A program made the position numbers and the translations under genes. DNA of 64,000 nt. Origin: Thiosocius teredinicola. GTDB taxonomy: Bacteria; Pseudomonadota; Gammaproteobacteria; Chromatiales; Chromatiaceae. Shown here piece by piece: positions 20,240 through 29,214 of the stretch. The notes beneath the pieces are model-generated. The model searched no databases. It was not told where the DNA came from and saw only the letters and a program-made list of their open reading frames with translations. The stretch's first letter is position 1, and each line of letters begins with the position of its first letter. The stretch is taken from the NCBI RefSeq assembly GCF_002009425.1, contig NZ_CP019936.1, positions 124,001-188,000 on the forward strand, read 5' to 3'.

Positions 20240-21706
20240 ATGAAATATCGCGATCTGCGTGATTTTATCGATCAACTGGAACAGCGTGGCGAACTGAAGC
20301 GAATTCAGGTCGAAGTCGATCCGCATCTGGAGATGACAGAGATCTGCGACCGCACGCTGCGCGCGGGCGGACCGGCGCTGTTGTTCGAGAATCCCAAGGG
20401 CTATGACATACCGGTGCTGGGTAACCTGTTCGGCACGCCCGACCGCGTGGCGCTGGGTATGGGTGAGAGTTCGGTGAGCGCGTTGCGCGATGTCGGCGTG
20501 CTGTTGTCGCAGCTGAAAGAGCCCGAACCGCCGAAGGGCATGAAAGACGCCTGGGAGAAGCTGCCGCTGTATCGCAAGGTGCTGGATATGGCGCCCAAGG
20601 CGGTCAAGGGCGCGGCCTGCCAATCGAACGTGCTCGAGGGCGAGGCGGTCGATCTCGGCCGCATTCCGGTGCAGACCTGCTGGCCGGAAGACGCCGGCCC
20701 GCTGATCACCTGGGGGCTGGTGGTTACGCGCGGGCCCGACAAGCCGCGGCAAAACCTGGGCATCTACCGTATGCAGGTGATCGGGCGAAATCGCGTCATC
20801 ATGCGCTGGCTGGCACACCGCGGCGGCGCGCTGGACTTCCGCGACTGGCAGCGGGCGCATCCCGGCGAACCCTTTCCGGTCGCGGTCGCCCTGGGTGCTG
20901 ACCCGGCGACGATCCTCGGCGCGGTCACGCCGGTACCTGACACCTTGTCGGAATACGCCTTTGCCGGCCTGCTGCGCGGCGGTCGTACTGAGGTGGCCAA
21001 CTGCATCGGCTCGGACCTGCAGGTACCGGCCAGTGCCGAATTCGTGCTCGAAGGCCATATCCACCCCGACGATATGGCGCCGGAGGGGCCGTTCGGCGAC
21101 CACACCGGCTACTACAACGAGGTCGACCAGTTTCCGGTATTCACGATCGATCGCATCACCCACCGCGACAGCCCGATCTACCACAGCACCTACACCGGCC
21201 GTCCGCCCGACGAGCCGGCGATTCTCGGCGTCGCCCTGAACGAGGTGTTCGTGCCGATCCTGCAGAAGCAGTTCCCTGAGATTGTCGATTTCTATCTGCC
21301 GCCCGAGGGTTGTTCGTACCGCATGGCGGTGGTCAGCATGAAGAAGCAGTACCCGGGGCATGCCAAGCGGGTGATGTTCGGCGTGTGGTCGTTTCTGCGC
21401 CAGTTCATGTATACCAAGTTCGTCATCGTGACCGACGACGACGTCAACGTGCGCGACTGGAACGACGTGATCTGGGCCATGACCACCCGCATGGACCCGG
21501 TGCGCGATACCACGCTGGTCGAAGACACGCCGATCGACTACCTCGACTTCGCCTCGCCGGTATCCGGCCTCGGCGGCAAGGTGGGCTTCGATGCGACCAA
21601 CAAGTGGCCGGGCGAAACGCAGCGCGAATGGGGCCGGCCGATCGTCATGGATCCGGCGGTCAAGGCCCGCGTGGACCAGCTCTGGGACGATCTCGGCATC
21701 GACTGA
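20240..21706 (+). CDS. ubiD: UbiD, 3-octaprenyl-4-hydroxybenzoate decarboxylase
   Basis: UbiD removes the carboxyl group of the prenylated 4-hydroxybenzoate in ubiquinone synthesis, using prenylated FMN made by UbiX. The 488-residue protein matches the E. coli enzyme in length, starts with [22 protein letters not shown] and carries [13 protein letters not shown], which holds the catalytic glutamate region. AGGA lies seven bases before the ATG at 20240; a TTG 18 bases upstream is less likely. No ubiX is in the window. Confidence 0.95.
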   Translation: MKYRDLRDFIDQLEQRGELKRIQVEVDPHLEMTEICDRTLRAGGPALLFENPKGYDIPVLGNLFGTPDRVALGMGESSVSALRDVGVLLSQLKEPEPPKGMKDAWEKLPLYRKVLDMAPKAVKGAACQSNVLEGEAVDLGRIPVQTCWPEDAGPLITWGLVVTRGPDKPRQNLGIYRMQVIGRNRVIMRWLAHRGGALDFRDWQRAHPGEPFPVAVALGADPATILGAVTPVPDTLSEYAFAGLLRGGRTEVANCIGSDLQVPASAEFVLEGHIHPDDMAPEGPFGDHTGYYNEVDQFPVFTIDRITHRDSPIYHSTYTGRPPDEPAILGVALNEVFVPILQKQFPEIVDFYLPPEGCSYRMAVVSMKKQYPGHAKRVMFGVWSFLRQFMYTKFVIVTDDDVNVRDWNDVIWAMTTRMDPVRDTTLVEDTPIDYLDFASPVSGLGGKVGFDATNKWPGETQREWGRPIVMDPAVKARVDQLWDDLGID

Positions 21707-21808
21707 ACCCCGCCCCGACGATGCAGTCATAAATCGGGGTTCGGGTTGCTGTCAGCCGCCAAGTCGTCTGTAATGCGGCCGACTCGAATCAGCAAAAGGG
21801 GGAGATAA

Positions 21809-22438
21809 ATGCAGACGATCCTCTGCATGAACGCGAAAGGCGGATGCGGCAAAACCACGATCGCCACCAACCTGGCGACCTGGTATGCGGATGAGGGCAA
21901 GCAGGTCGCGCTCATGGATTTCGACCCGCAGCGCTCGGCGATCGACTGGCTTGCAGCGCGCGACGACTACGAGGGTGTGCCGGCGATCGAGGGTGTGGAT
22001 GCCGTCGAGGGAGACGCGCGCGCCGCTCATGGCACCGATATCTCAATTCTCGACGCCCCGGCCGGCGTCTACGGCCCCGAGGTCACCCAACTGCTGCGTC
22101 GCGCCGACGCCCTGTTGGTGCCGGTGTTACCGTCGCCGATCGACATGCGCGCGGCGGCGCGTTTCATCGACGAATTGCTCAAGTCCGGCCGGATTTCCCG
22201 CGGCCAGACCCGGATCGGCCTGATCGCCAACCGGGTACGTGAAAACACGCGCATCTACCAGGCGCTCGAGGAATTCCTGTCTGAGTACGACATTCCCCTG
22301 CTCACCCATCTGCGCGAGAGCCAGAACTACATCCGCTCGGCCGAGACCGGCCTCGGTATCTTCGAGTTGGCACCGTCGCAGGTGGCCAACGACGTCGTGC
22401 AGTGGGATCCGGTGATTTCATGGTTGCGCCAAGGCTGA
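21809..22438 (+). CDS. Orphan ParA-family ATPase
   Basis: This 209-residue protein has a deviant Walker A motif KGGCGKTT (about 10-17) at the N-terminus, Walker B-like ISILDAPAG and the DFDPQRSAIDW switch, all typical of short MinD/ParA ATPases. There is no ParB or parS beside it, and no plasmid gene. It may position a membrane or chemosensory complex; a chemoreceptor lies nearby on the other strand, but that link is speculative. GGGGGAG lies just before the ATG. It overlaps the next gene by 19 bases. Confidence 0.9.
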   Translation: MQTILCMNAKGGCGKTTIATNLATWYADEGKQVALMDFDPQRSAIDWLAARDDYEGVPAIEGVDAVEGDARAAHGTDISILDAPAGVYGPEVTQLLRRADALLVPVLPSPIDMRAAARFIDELLKSGRISRGQTRIGLIANRVRENTRIYQALEEFLSEYDIPLLTHLRESQNYIRSAETGLGIFELAPSQVANDVVQWDPVISWLRQG

Positions 22439-22803
22439 TCAAGATCCTCGGGGCGGCCTTGCTGCTGTGCCCGCCGCTGGCAGCGGCGGGCCAGGCCAAT
22501 GTGCTGAAAGTGGACATCCGGCCGGTTGACCACAGGCCGGGCTATTTCGATGTTGACGTGACGGTGAAGCACGCCGATACCGGCTGGGACCATTACGCCA
22601 ATCGTTGGGAGATACTCGGGCCCGACGACAAGGTGATTGCGACCCGCGTATTGGCTCATCCGCACGTCAACGAGCAGCCGTTCACCCGCAGTCTGTCGAA
22701 TGTCAGGATCCCCGGCGAATTCACCTGGGTGAAGGTGCGTGCGAACGACCTCGTGCACGGCGAAGGTGGACGCGACGTCACCGTGAGCGTGCCGCATCCC
22801 TGA
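22420..22803 (+). CDS. Secreted protein of unknown function downstream of ParA
   Basis: This 127-residue protein is not recognised. A signal peptide (MVAPRLIKILGAALLLCPPLAAAGQ) precedes about 100 residues of alternating strands, such as YFDVDVTVKHADTGWDHYANRWEI and GEFTWVKVRANDLV, which look like an Ig-like beta fold. The start ATG at 22420 lies inside the end of the ParA gene and has a GGTGA close upstream, so it is probably translated by coupling. It ends 27 bases from the convergent chemoreceptor. Confidence 0.7.
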   Translation: MVAPRLIKILGAALLLCPPLAAAGQANVLKVDIRPVDHRPGYFDVDVTVKHADTGWDHYANRWEILGPDDKVIATRVLAHPHVNEQPFTRSLSNVRIPGEFTWVKVRANDLVHGEGGRDVTVSVPHP

Positions 22804-22829
22804 GACGGTCACCCGCCGTCAGCTGACGC

Positions 22830-24468
22830 TCAGTCGACCTTGAACTGCTGCACCAGTCGCTGCAATTGCTCGGCGACGCCGGACAGCTGGCGACTCTCTT
22901 GCGCCAGGCTTACGCCGTCCGCGGCGGTCTGGTTGGTCACGCTGCTGATGTTGACCACGTTCTGACCGATCTCGCCGGAAACCGCACTGTGTTCTTCGGC
23001 CGCATTGGCGATCTGAACGCTCATGTCGGCGATGCGATGGAAGGCCGAGGTGATCGTGTCGAGTGACGAACTGGCCAGCGCGGCCTTGTCGACACTGTGC
23101 TGTGCTTGTTCCCTGCTCTTGGTCATCACCGACACCGCGCTGTGTGCCCCGTCCTGCAGCTTGGCGATCATCACCTGAATCTCTTCCGTCGATTGCTGTG
23201 TGCGTTCCGCCAGGGTTCTCACCTCGTCGGCCACGACCGCGAAGCCCCGGCCCTGTTCACCGGCGCGTGCCGCCTCGATGGCCGCATTCAAGGCGAGCAG
23301 GTTGGTCTGTTCCGCGATCCCACGAATCACGTCGAGCACGGCGCCGATGTTGTTGCTGTCGGAAGCAAGTGTTTGGATGACTTCTCCGGCGGCGTCGACG
23401 TCGCCGGCCAGCGCATCGATGGATTGCATGGTCTCCGCCATGACTGTCCTGCTTTGATCAGCCGCTGTATTCGACTCCGCGGCAGCATTGGCCGCCTCCT
23501 GAGCATTGCGTGACACTTCGTCGATGGTCGCCGTCATCTGCGTCATCGCGGTGGCGACCTGATCGGTTTCGCCCTGCTGCTGGCGAACGCCTCTGGCTGG
23601 TGTGCTCGGTCAGCTGCGACATATGTTCGGTGGCGTTCGTCAGCTCGGCCGCGCTTGAGCCGATCTCCTTGATCATGCCGCGCAGCTTGCCGACGAAGGT
23701 ATTGAACCAGTGGGCCAGTTCGCCGATCTCGTCGTTCGCGCGGGCATCCAGCTCGGCCGTCAGGTCGCCTTCGCCGCTCGCGATGTCTTTGACCCGGTCG
23801 AGCATGCGACGCAGCGGTTTGACGATCACGCTGTTCATCGACAGCGACAGCACGACGATGCCGACCAGGAACAGGCCGCCGAACACACCCAGTTTGCGCC
23901 ACAGTCCCGCCAGTGCGGCGGCATCGACTTCCTCCAGCGAGTAGCTGATCCGGGCAGCGCCACCGACAGTTCCCGATTTGATCCGCCGATGACACTCCAG
24001 GCAGTTGGTACCGTGCGTGTCTTCGGTCAACAAGTAGGGTTTGACGACGGTCACGATGCGCTCGCCGTCGATCTCGCGGACGTCGACGAGCGTCTCACCG
24101 TTGAGACCGCGCTGGTCGAGTTCGTCGACCGGTTGTTCGCTGGGCAGCCCCTCACCGAACTTCTTCTTGATGACGTCGGCGCGGTTCATCCGCACCTCGA
24201 CGATGCCCGGTAGTTCAAGCATCTTGTCGCGCAGGATCTCGCGATCCTCCATGACGTCGGCCACCATGAGGGTGTTGAGGGAGTCGAAATAGAAACTGTT
24301 CATGCCCTTGACCTGGGCAATCGCCAGATCGAGGTTGTCGGCGCGATCCGAATAGTATGAGAACAGCATCAACAGCGTGATGACGACCGCAAAGATGCTG
24401 ACGATCACCAGGTTGATCTTGGAGCGGACTGACCGCATCTTCGGCCGGTCGAGTCGTTGTTCGGACAT
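22830..24468 (-). pseudogene. Methyl-accepting chemotaxis protein with heme-c motif, frameshifted
   Basis: One receptor of about 540 residues is split into two frames. The N-part (from 24468) has a membrane helix (about 18-42), a periplasmic sensor with C156-LE-C159-H160 (a c-type heme motif, after DTHGTN), a second helix (about 192-216) and a HAMP region. The C-part holds the signalling domain, including [20 protein letters not shown]. The frames meet near 23588-23600: four bases (CAGA) stand where three are needed before GGCGTTCGCCAGCAG. Deleting one base restores a normal receptor. It may be a true one-base insertion or a sequence error. The diheme cytochrome gene lies 132 bases upstream on the same strand, suggesting redox or electron-acceptor taxis. 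Confidence 0.85.
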
Positions 24469-24600
24469 CGGTTGGTTCCTGTGGCCTCAGCGGGCCGGCG
24501 CAAAAGTTCGGCAGTTGCCATCCACATCGGCGCCCTTGGAAAAAACTTAATTTTGAGAAGGTTATTTCCCAAGCCCGCCGGACTGACGTTCCGGGGGGGG

Positions 24601-25284
24601 TCAGGGCGGCGAAAGGCGTTCGCGCTGGCCGAGTGCCAGGTAGTAGGCAGCGAGATCGGCGATCTGCGCATCGCTCAGTGGCTTGGCGGCTTCACGCATC
24701 ACGGCGTCCGTATCGTTGCTACGGCTGGCGTCGCGAAACCCCTGCATCGACATCACGAAATAGTCGAACGGCATGCCGGCCAGCGCCGGGGCGTCGTACT
24801 TGTCGCGCTTGCCTTTGCCGTCGTTGCCGTGGCAATCGGCGCAGGGCGCGTCGCCGGCGGCCACTTGGGGCGGTTCGGCAGGCACCGTGACGGCACCCGA
24901 GGTGGGCAACACGGTGTTGGAAAAGCGCACTGCGAGATCTGCCATCTCTTGCTCGCCCAGCTTGCGTGCTGTCTTGTTCATGCGCCCGCCTTCGCGGCTG
25001 TCCGCTTTGAAATCAAGCAGCTGCTTCAGCAGGTAGCTCGATCGCTGGCCGGCAAGATGCGGTACCTCGGGGTCGTCGCTGACACCGTCGTCACCATGGC
25101 ACTTGGCGCATTTTTTCGCCTTGCTGTCGGCCCGCGCAGGGTCAGCGGTGTCGATCAGGCCGAGTTGCTCTGGCGACAAGGGGGCGGCGAAGGCCGTCGG
25201 TGGCACCGCAACAACAAGCGCCAGCGACAGGCCAATCGTGACCAAGGCTGCGCCGGTTTTCTGAGATAGGGAATACATAATCAT
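24601..25284 (-). CDS. Diheme cytochrome c (c4-like)
   Basis: This 227-residue periplasmic protein has a signal peptide (to about residue 33, ending TAFA) and two class-I cytochrome domains with CAKCH (C59, C62, H63) and CADCH (C148, C151, H152). The paired layout matches cytochrome c4 and related electron carriers to terminal oxidases. The start at 25284 gives a normal signal peptide; a longer frame adds 27 unlikely residues. It precedes the heme-motif chemoreceptor on the same strand. A run of eight G lies directly against its stop codon. Confidence 0.88.
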   Translation of the reverse strand: MIMYSLSQKTGAALVTIGLSLALVVAVPPTAFAAPLSPEQLGLIDTADPARADSKAKKCAKCHGDDGVSDDPEVPHLAGQRSSYLLKQLLDFKADSREGGRMNKTARKLGEQEMADLAVRFSNTVLPTSGAVTVPAEPPQVAAGDAPCADCHGNDGKGKRDKYDAPALAGMPFDYFVMSMQGFRDASRSNDTDAVMREAAKPLSDAQIADLAAYYLALGQRERLSPP

Positions 25285-25533
25285 GCGCGAGGTGCTGACA
25301 TAATTCGATCGTCTCTTACTGACTGCTTCGGCGCGAGCAGCCAAGTCTTGAACCGGTTGGATCATCAGCTCGCTGGTTCAGCCATCGCGTCGAAAGCCGA
25401 TGGCGATGGCCAAGGCGACGTCAACGATGCCGGGGTTGTGAACCGGGTTCGGTTCGAGCCGAACCTTTCAGGTGGAGCGCGGTCTCCACTTCTGGCACTG
25501 GATTTCAACAGGTTTCAGGGAGCGGAAGCGACG

Positions 25534-25848
25534 ATGACACGAACCCTCAACGCCGGACTGATGCTGGCCGCCGCGATCTCGGCATCGCCGGCAATGGCCC
25601 ACAACGAAGACATGCCGGTTACCCGCGGCGCCGAACTCTCGGCTTGGTGCAAGGACACGGCGTACCAGTATTTTCTGCAGTCGACCGACGAGATCTACAA
25701 CTGGCGCCATACCACCCTGCGTAAGGGCAACCTGTTTCGCGTTGAGGGCCGGTGGCGGGTCGATGGCGACGATGTCGAGGTTGAATGTACGATCCGTGCG
25801 GGCGCCGAGCAGCGTTTCGCGACCTTTCGCGTTGTCGGAAGCCGATAG
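25534..25848 (+). CDS. Small secreted protein of unknown function
   Basis: This 104-residue protein is not recognised. It has a signal peptide (MTRTLNAGLMLAAAISASPAMA) and a mature domain of about 80 residues with two cysteines, in SAWCKDTAYQYFL and VEVECTIRAG, which could form a disulfide. The ATG at 25534 lies after GGGAGCGGAAG. It is divergent from the cytochrome c gene and convergent with cytochrome b561, so it may share their redox context; nothing in the sequence proves this. Confidence 0.65.
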   Translation: MTRTLNAGLMLAAAISASPAMAHNEDMPVTRGAELSAWCKDTAYQYFLQSTDEIYNWRHTTLRKGNLFRVEGRWRVDGDDVEVECTIRAGAEQRFATFRVVGSR

Positions 25849-25906
25849 TCGGATAGCGGCGCCTGCTGAGATGGCACCGATATCGGTTGCCGCCACGATG
25901 TAGAAA

Positions 25907-25942
25907 GCCGAAGCGGTCAGCCGGGTGGCTCGCCGCTTCGGC
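25907..25942. terminator. Hairpin between convergent genes
   Basis: A 10-pair inverted repeat (GCCGAAGCGG at 25907-25916, CCGCTTCGGC at 25933-25942) encloses a smaller AGCC/GGCT hairpin. Only three T follow on the minus strand. It lies between the end of the secreted-protein gene and the end of cytochrome b561, so it probably acts as a two-way terminator. Confidence 0.6.
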
Positions 25943-25955
25943 CGGTTTGCGTCGC

Positions 25956-26510
25956 TTACACGGTGGCGCCGAGCATCCGCCGCAAGGTGCCGTCGCGATC
26001 GATGATGTGGTGTTTGAGCGCGCCGATGATATGCAGTGCGATGGCGCCGATCAGAATATTGCCACCCAGCCCATGCACGACGTGTCCCACTTGCGCCAAG
26101 GTCGCGTTGACCGGCAGCGCCTCTTGTGGATTGGCAGGATCCGGGTTGGGCGCGAACAGTTCGATACCGAAAAAGGCGACGCCGTGCCCGCCCATCGCCG
26201 ACATCATGAAGCCGGAGATCGGCATCAACACGGTGCCGATGATCAGCAGGTAGTGAACGATTTTCGACAGTAGTTTTTCCCAGATCGTGTAGTCGCCCGC
26301 AGCGGGTGGCCAGCCGTTCTTGATGCGCCACAACACCCGCAACACAACGAACACACCGATCAGAACACCGAACGATTTGTGCCATGGGTAGAGCGCGAAG
26401 GCCTCGTTCTCTTCCATGTAGATGCCGACACCGAGCAGTCCGATCATCATGATGGCGACGATCCAGTGCAATGTGACGGTTGTTGGGCTGAGTTTCCTGG
26501 CTGTATCCAT
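25956..26510 (-). CDS. cybB: Cytochrome b561
   Basis: This 184-residue inner membrane protein has four helices and histidines placed as in bacterial cytochrome b561 (HWIVAIMM at 15, HKSFG, VHYLL, HIIGALKHH), which bind two b-type hemes. It passes electrons between the quinone pool and acceptors; some relatives detoxify superoxide. The ATG at 26510 is chosen because AGGTAG precedes it and the core starts there. It is divergent from a LysR gene with a 130-base gap that contains a likely LysR box. Confidence 0.9.
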   Translation of the reverse strand: MDTARKLSPTTVTLHWIVAIMMIGLLGVGIYMEENEAFALYPWHKSFGVLIGVFVVLRVLWRIKNGWPPAAGDYTIWEKLLSKIVHYLLIIGTVLMPISGFMMSAMGGHGVAFFGIELFAPNPDPANPQEALPVNATLAQVGHVVHGLGGNILIGAIALHIIGALKHHIIDRDGTLRRMLGATV

Positions 26511-26600
26511 GGGACTACCTGCTGAAAAATGGGCCTCGCACCGGGCTGCGATAGCGAAGCGATACGTGCTTGTTGCGGCCAAGTTATTCGGCTAGGTTTT

Positions 26601-26616
26601 ATTCGTCCAATGCATA
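26601..26616. promoter_or_regulatory. Candidate LysR-type operator, site 1
   Basis: The 16 bases ATTCGTCCAATGCATA lie between cybB and the LysR gene. The same sequence, with one mismatch, recurs at 28996-29011 upstream of the exporter. Around site 1 there is a dyad: ATTCG (26601-26605) and CGAAT (26620-26624) spaced by 14 bases, which fits a LysR-type site. The site is 25 bases from the LysR start and 91 from cybB. Confidence 0.6.
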
Positions 26617-26640
26617 GTGCGAATTGCCGGTATTCAGTAA

Positions 26641-27582
26641 GTGAACCTTCGTGCGGTCGACCTCAATCTGCTTGTCGTGCTCCGCCAGCTGCTGGCGGAG
26701 CGCCACGTTTCGCACGCTGCCGAGGTGCTCGGCATGAGTCAGCCGGCAGTGAGCCGGGCCCTGCAACGTCTGCGCGACACCTTCGACGATCCTCTGCTGG
26801 TGCGCACCCAACACGGCTATGATCTGAGCGCGCGGGCCGCCGCGTTGATGCCTGAGCTCGACCGGCTGCTCGACAGCACTGCGCGCCTGATCAGCGGGCC
26901 GACATTCGATCCCTCCACGTCTGCTCAGACAGTGCGCTTCTATGGACCCGACCCGGAGATCGGCTGGTTTATGCCGGCGCTGTTCGAGCGGATGCGCAAC
27001 CTGGCACCGCACATGGCGCTGGAAGCGCGTAGCGACCCGATGGATCACTTTGCGTTGCTGGAATCGGGCGAGGTGCATTTCGTGATGTCTGCCCTGGAGC
27101 CGAGTGCGAATACCTCGCAGCTGCGCAGCAGCGCGCTGGACACGCTCAATTTCGTGCTGATGATGCGCGCCGACCACCCGCTTGCACGCGGTCGATTGAC
27201 GATGAAGAAATATCTCGCGGCCAGTCACGCCATGATCTCGCTGACCGGGCGCGGCACCAGCATGCAGGAAGACGATCTGATTGAACGGGGTCATCTCGGA
27301 CGCGGCGGGCGCCTCGACATCGCACTGCGCCTGACCAGTTTCACCTCGGTGGCGGCCTTCTGCGAACGCAGCGATATCCTGTTTCATCTGCCCCGACGTT
27401 TCGCCGAAGAAATGGCAAAAGGGCGCAATATCGCGCTGCGCGAACCGCCGGCCGATCTTCGTTCAGCTCCGCTGACGATTCGCCTGTATTGGCACGAGCG
27501 GCATCACAAGGATCCGATGTGTGTCTGGATACGCGACCAACTGCGTGAACTCAAGGCGGCAGGTGCGCTCAGCGGGAATTGA
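26641..27582 (+). CDS. LysR-family transcription regulator
   Basis: This 313-residue protein has an N-terminal winged helix (about 1-65, ERHVSHAAEVLGMSQPAVSRALQRLRD) and a periplasmic-binding-like effector domain (about 90-300). It starts with GTG directly after a stop codon, so no longer form exists, and has no obvious Shine-Dalgarno site. It is divergent from cytochrome b561 and convergent with the Bcr/CflA exporter. A near-identical box upstream of both its own gene and the exporter suggests autoregulation plus control of the exporter. The effector is unknown. Confidence 0.93.
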   Translation: MNLRAVDLNLLVVLRQLLAERHVSHAAEVLGMSQPAVSRALQRLRDTFDDPLLVRTQHGYDLSARAAALMPELDRLLDSTARLISGPTFDPSTSAQTVRFYGPDPEIGWFMPALFERMRNLAPHMALEARSDPMDHFALLESGEVHFVMSALEPSANTSQLRSSALDTLNFVLMMRADHPLARGRLTMKKYLAASHAMISLTGRGTSMQEDDLIERGHLGRGGRLDIALRLTSFTSVAAFCERSDILFHLPRRFAEEMAKGRNIALREPPADLRSAPLTIRLYWHERHHKDPMCVWIRDQLRELKAAGALSGN

Positions 27583-27616
27583 GGCACGTGGGCCGAGAAG
27601 CGCTGTGCCGTTTTCC

Positions 27617-28933
27617 TCACGCCGTACCGCTGTTCTCCGCCAGCGGTTCTTCGCCTTGTAGCGACACGGGCCTGGCCGTCTGCCCGATCAGGTTGGCGAG
27701 CGACGATGCCAGCAGCATCACGCCGATGATCGGCGCCAACCCGGCGTGATCGAACAGGTTCGGCAGCGAACCGAGCAGGCCGCCGAGGCTGAACATCATC
27801 GTGGTGAATAATGCGGCTGCGCTGCCGCCGGTTTTGGCGAAGCTGCTCATGTACAACGTCATCCCCGCTGGGTTGATCAATCCGATACTGCCGATGCTGC
27901 CCATCATCAGCGGTACCACGAGCGACAGGGGCGCGGCGGTCAGCGTTACCACGACGAACAGCAGGGCAACGCAGCTGAGTTGCACGGTTAGCCCGATGCG
28001 AAACAGGACCTGCGGGTTGACCGTGCGCAGCAGCCGCGAGCTGGCGAAATTGCTGGCGATCAGTAGTGCGACGTTGGCGCCGAACAACAGCGAGAACTGG
28101 CGTTCGCCGACCGCGAAGTGCTGCAGATAGATCACCGCCGACTGGGTGATGAAGATCATCATCACGCCACCGGAGAAGGCCATGGCGAGCGGGAACTGCA
28201 CGGCAAGCTGCCCACCGCGCATGCGCGTGACGAGTGTGTCGCGGTACTGGCTGACAATCGACGGCAGCGAGATGCGCGGTTGCGGTTTCGCGAGCGTCTC
28301 AGGAATGGCTGTCGACAGGATCGAAACCAATAAGGCGCCGTAGGCGACAAACATCCAGAAGATCGAATGCCAGCCGAACGCCAGCAGGGTAGTGCCAAGC
28401 GCGGGGGCCAGCATGGGGGCGACCATCATGACCATGGCGATCATGGCAAACCGCCGTCCGACTTCGTGCGACGGATACAGGTCTCTGACCATTGCCATCG
28501 CGATCACGGTCGAGAAGCCGCCACCGATCGCCTGCAGCAGGCGCAGTACCAGGAACTGCTCAACCGTTACGGCAGCGAGTATGCCAAGCGACGCGAGTAC
28601 GAATATCGTCAGGCCGACGACGGCAATGCGCTTGCGACCGATCTGGTCGGAAAGCGGGCCGCCGAAGAATTGCCCGATGGCGTAACCCAACAGGTAAGTG
28701 CTGACCGAGGCGCTGATGTGTGGCACATCGACACCGAAGTTCGCTGCGATCAGCGGCAGGGCCGGCAGATAGGTGTCGATGGTCAAAGGGCCGAGGGCGA
28801 CCAGCGCGCTCAGAAACGGCAACAGGTAGACAGGCGCCTGAGATCGGTGGAAGGGCAAGTCGGGAGGGTTCGGCATCGGGGTAGGGTTGATGTTGATGGC
28901 TTCTGCGTCGCTGCTCGGCGCATCCCCGGTCAA
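27617..28933 (-). CDS. Bcr/CflA-family MFS drug exporter
   Basis: This 438-residue, 12-helix drug:H+ antiporter of the major facilitator superfamily has GPLSDQIGRKRI as the loop 2-3 signature, and LGPLTIDTYLPALPLIAANF at helix 1 is typical of the Bcr/CflA subfamily. The start is a TTG at 28933; a strong AGGAGG lies seven bases upstream, which fixes this rare start. The substrate cannot be predicted. A candidate LysR box sits 63 bases upstream of the start. Confidence 0.93.
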   Translation of the reverse strand: MTGDAPSSDAEAININPTPMPNPPDLPFHRSQAPVYLLPFLSALVALGPLTIDTYLPALPLIAANFGVDVPHISASVSTYLLGYAIGQFFGGPLSDQIGRKRIAVVGLTIFVLASLGILAAVTVEQFLVLRLLQAIGGGFSTVIAMAMVRDLYPSHEVGRRFAMIAMVMMVAPMLAPALGTTLLAFGWHSIFWMFVAYGALLVSILSTAIPETLAKPQPRISLPSIVSQYRDTLVTRMRGGQLAVQFPLAMAFSGGVMMIFITQSAVIYLQHFAVGERQFSLLFGANVALLIASNFASSRLLRTVNPQVLFRIGLTVQLSCVALLFVVVTLTAAPLSLVVPLMMGSIGSIGLINPAGMTLYMSSFAKTGGSAAALFTTMMFSLGGLLGSLPNLFDHAGLAPIIGVMLLASSLANLIGQTARPVSLQGEEPLAENSGTA

Positions 28934-28995
28934 CGAGTTCCTCCTTGGGAACAGGCGTGGTGATTACATTGCCTCAGCCTAAGGCGATCATCGTT

Positions 28996-29011
28996 ATTCA
29001 TCCAATGCATA
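28996..29011. promoter_or_regulatory. Candidate LysR-type operator, site 2
   Basis: ATTCATCCAATGCATA matches site 1 (26601-26616) in 15 of 16 bases, with TT before both. It lies 63 bases upstream of the TTG start of the exporter, in a 281-base gap without other genes. The dyad seen at site 1 is less clear here. Confidence 0.55.
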
Positions 29012-29214
29012 TCCGCTATAGTCGAAATCAGTTCGGCGCATGGGGTGGCGGTGCGCGCAGCCAACGGCCGTTTCCAGCTCCAGGTTATCGGCATTGCCGC
29101 TGGCGAGCTGAACACGCCGTAAGAGAGGGTGGGTCTATTCAGCCGGGCTTGGTGAAGCAATCTGGCTGCCGCGGCAAGGCGACTTTGCGTTTGCGACGCG
29201 ACGGTTGTATCCGG

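Noticed and set aside
20183-21730. 515-codon open frame opposite ubiD
   Set aside because: UbiD is unmistakable on the plus strand and the opposite frame shows only shadow composition.
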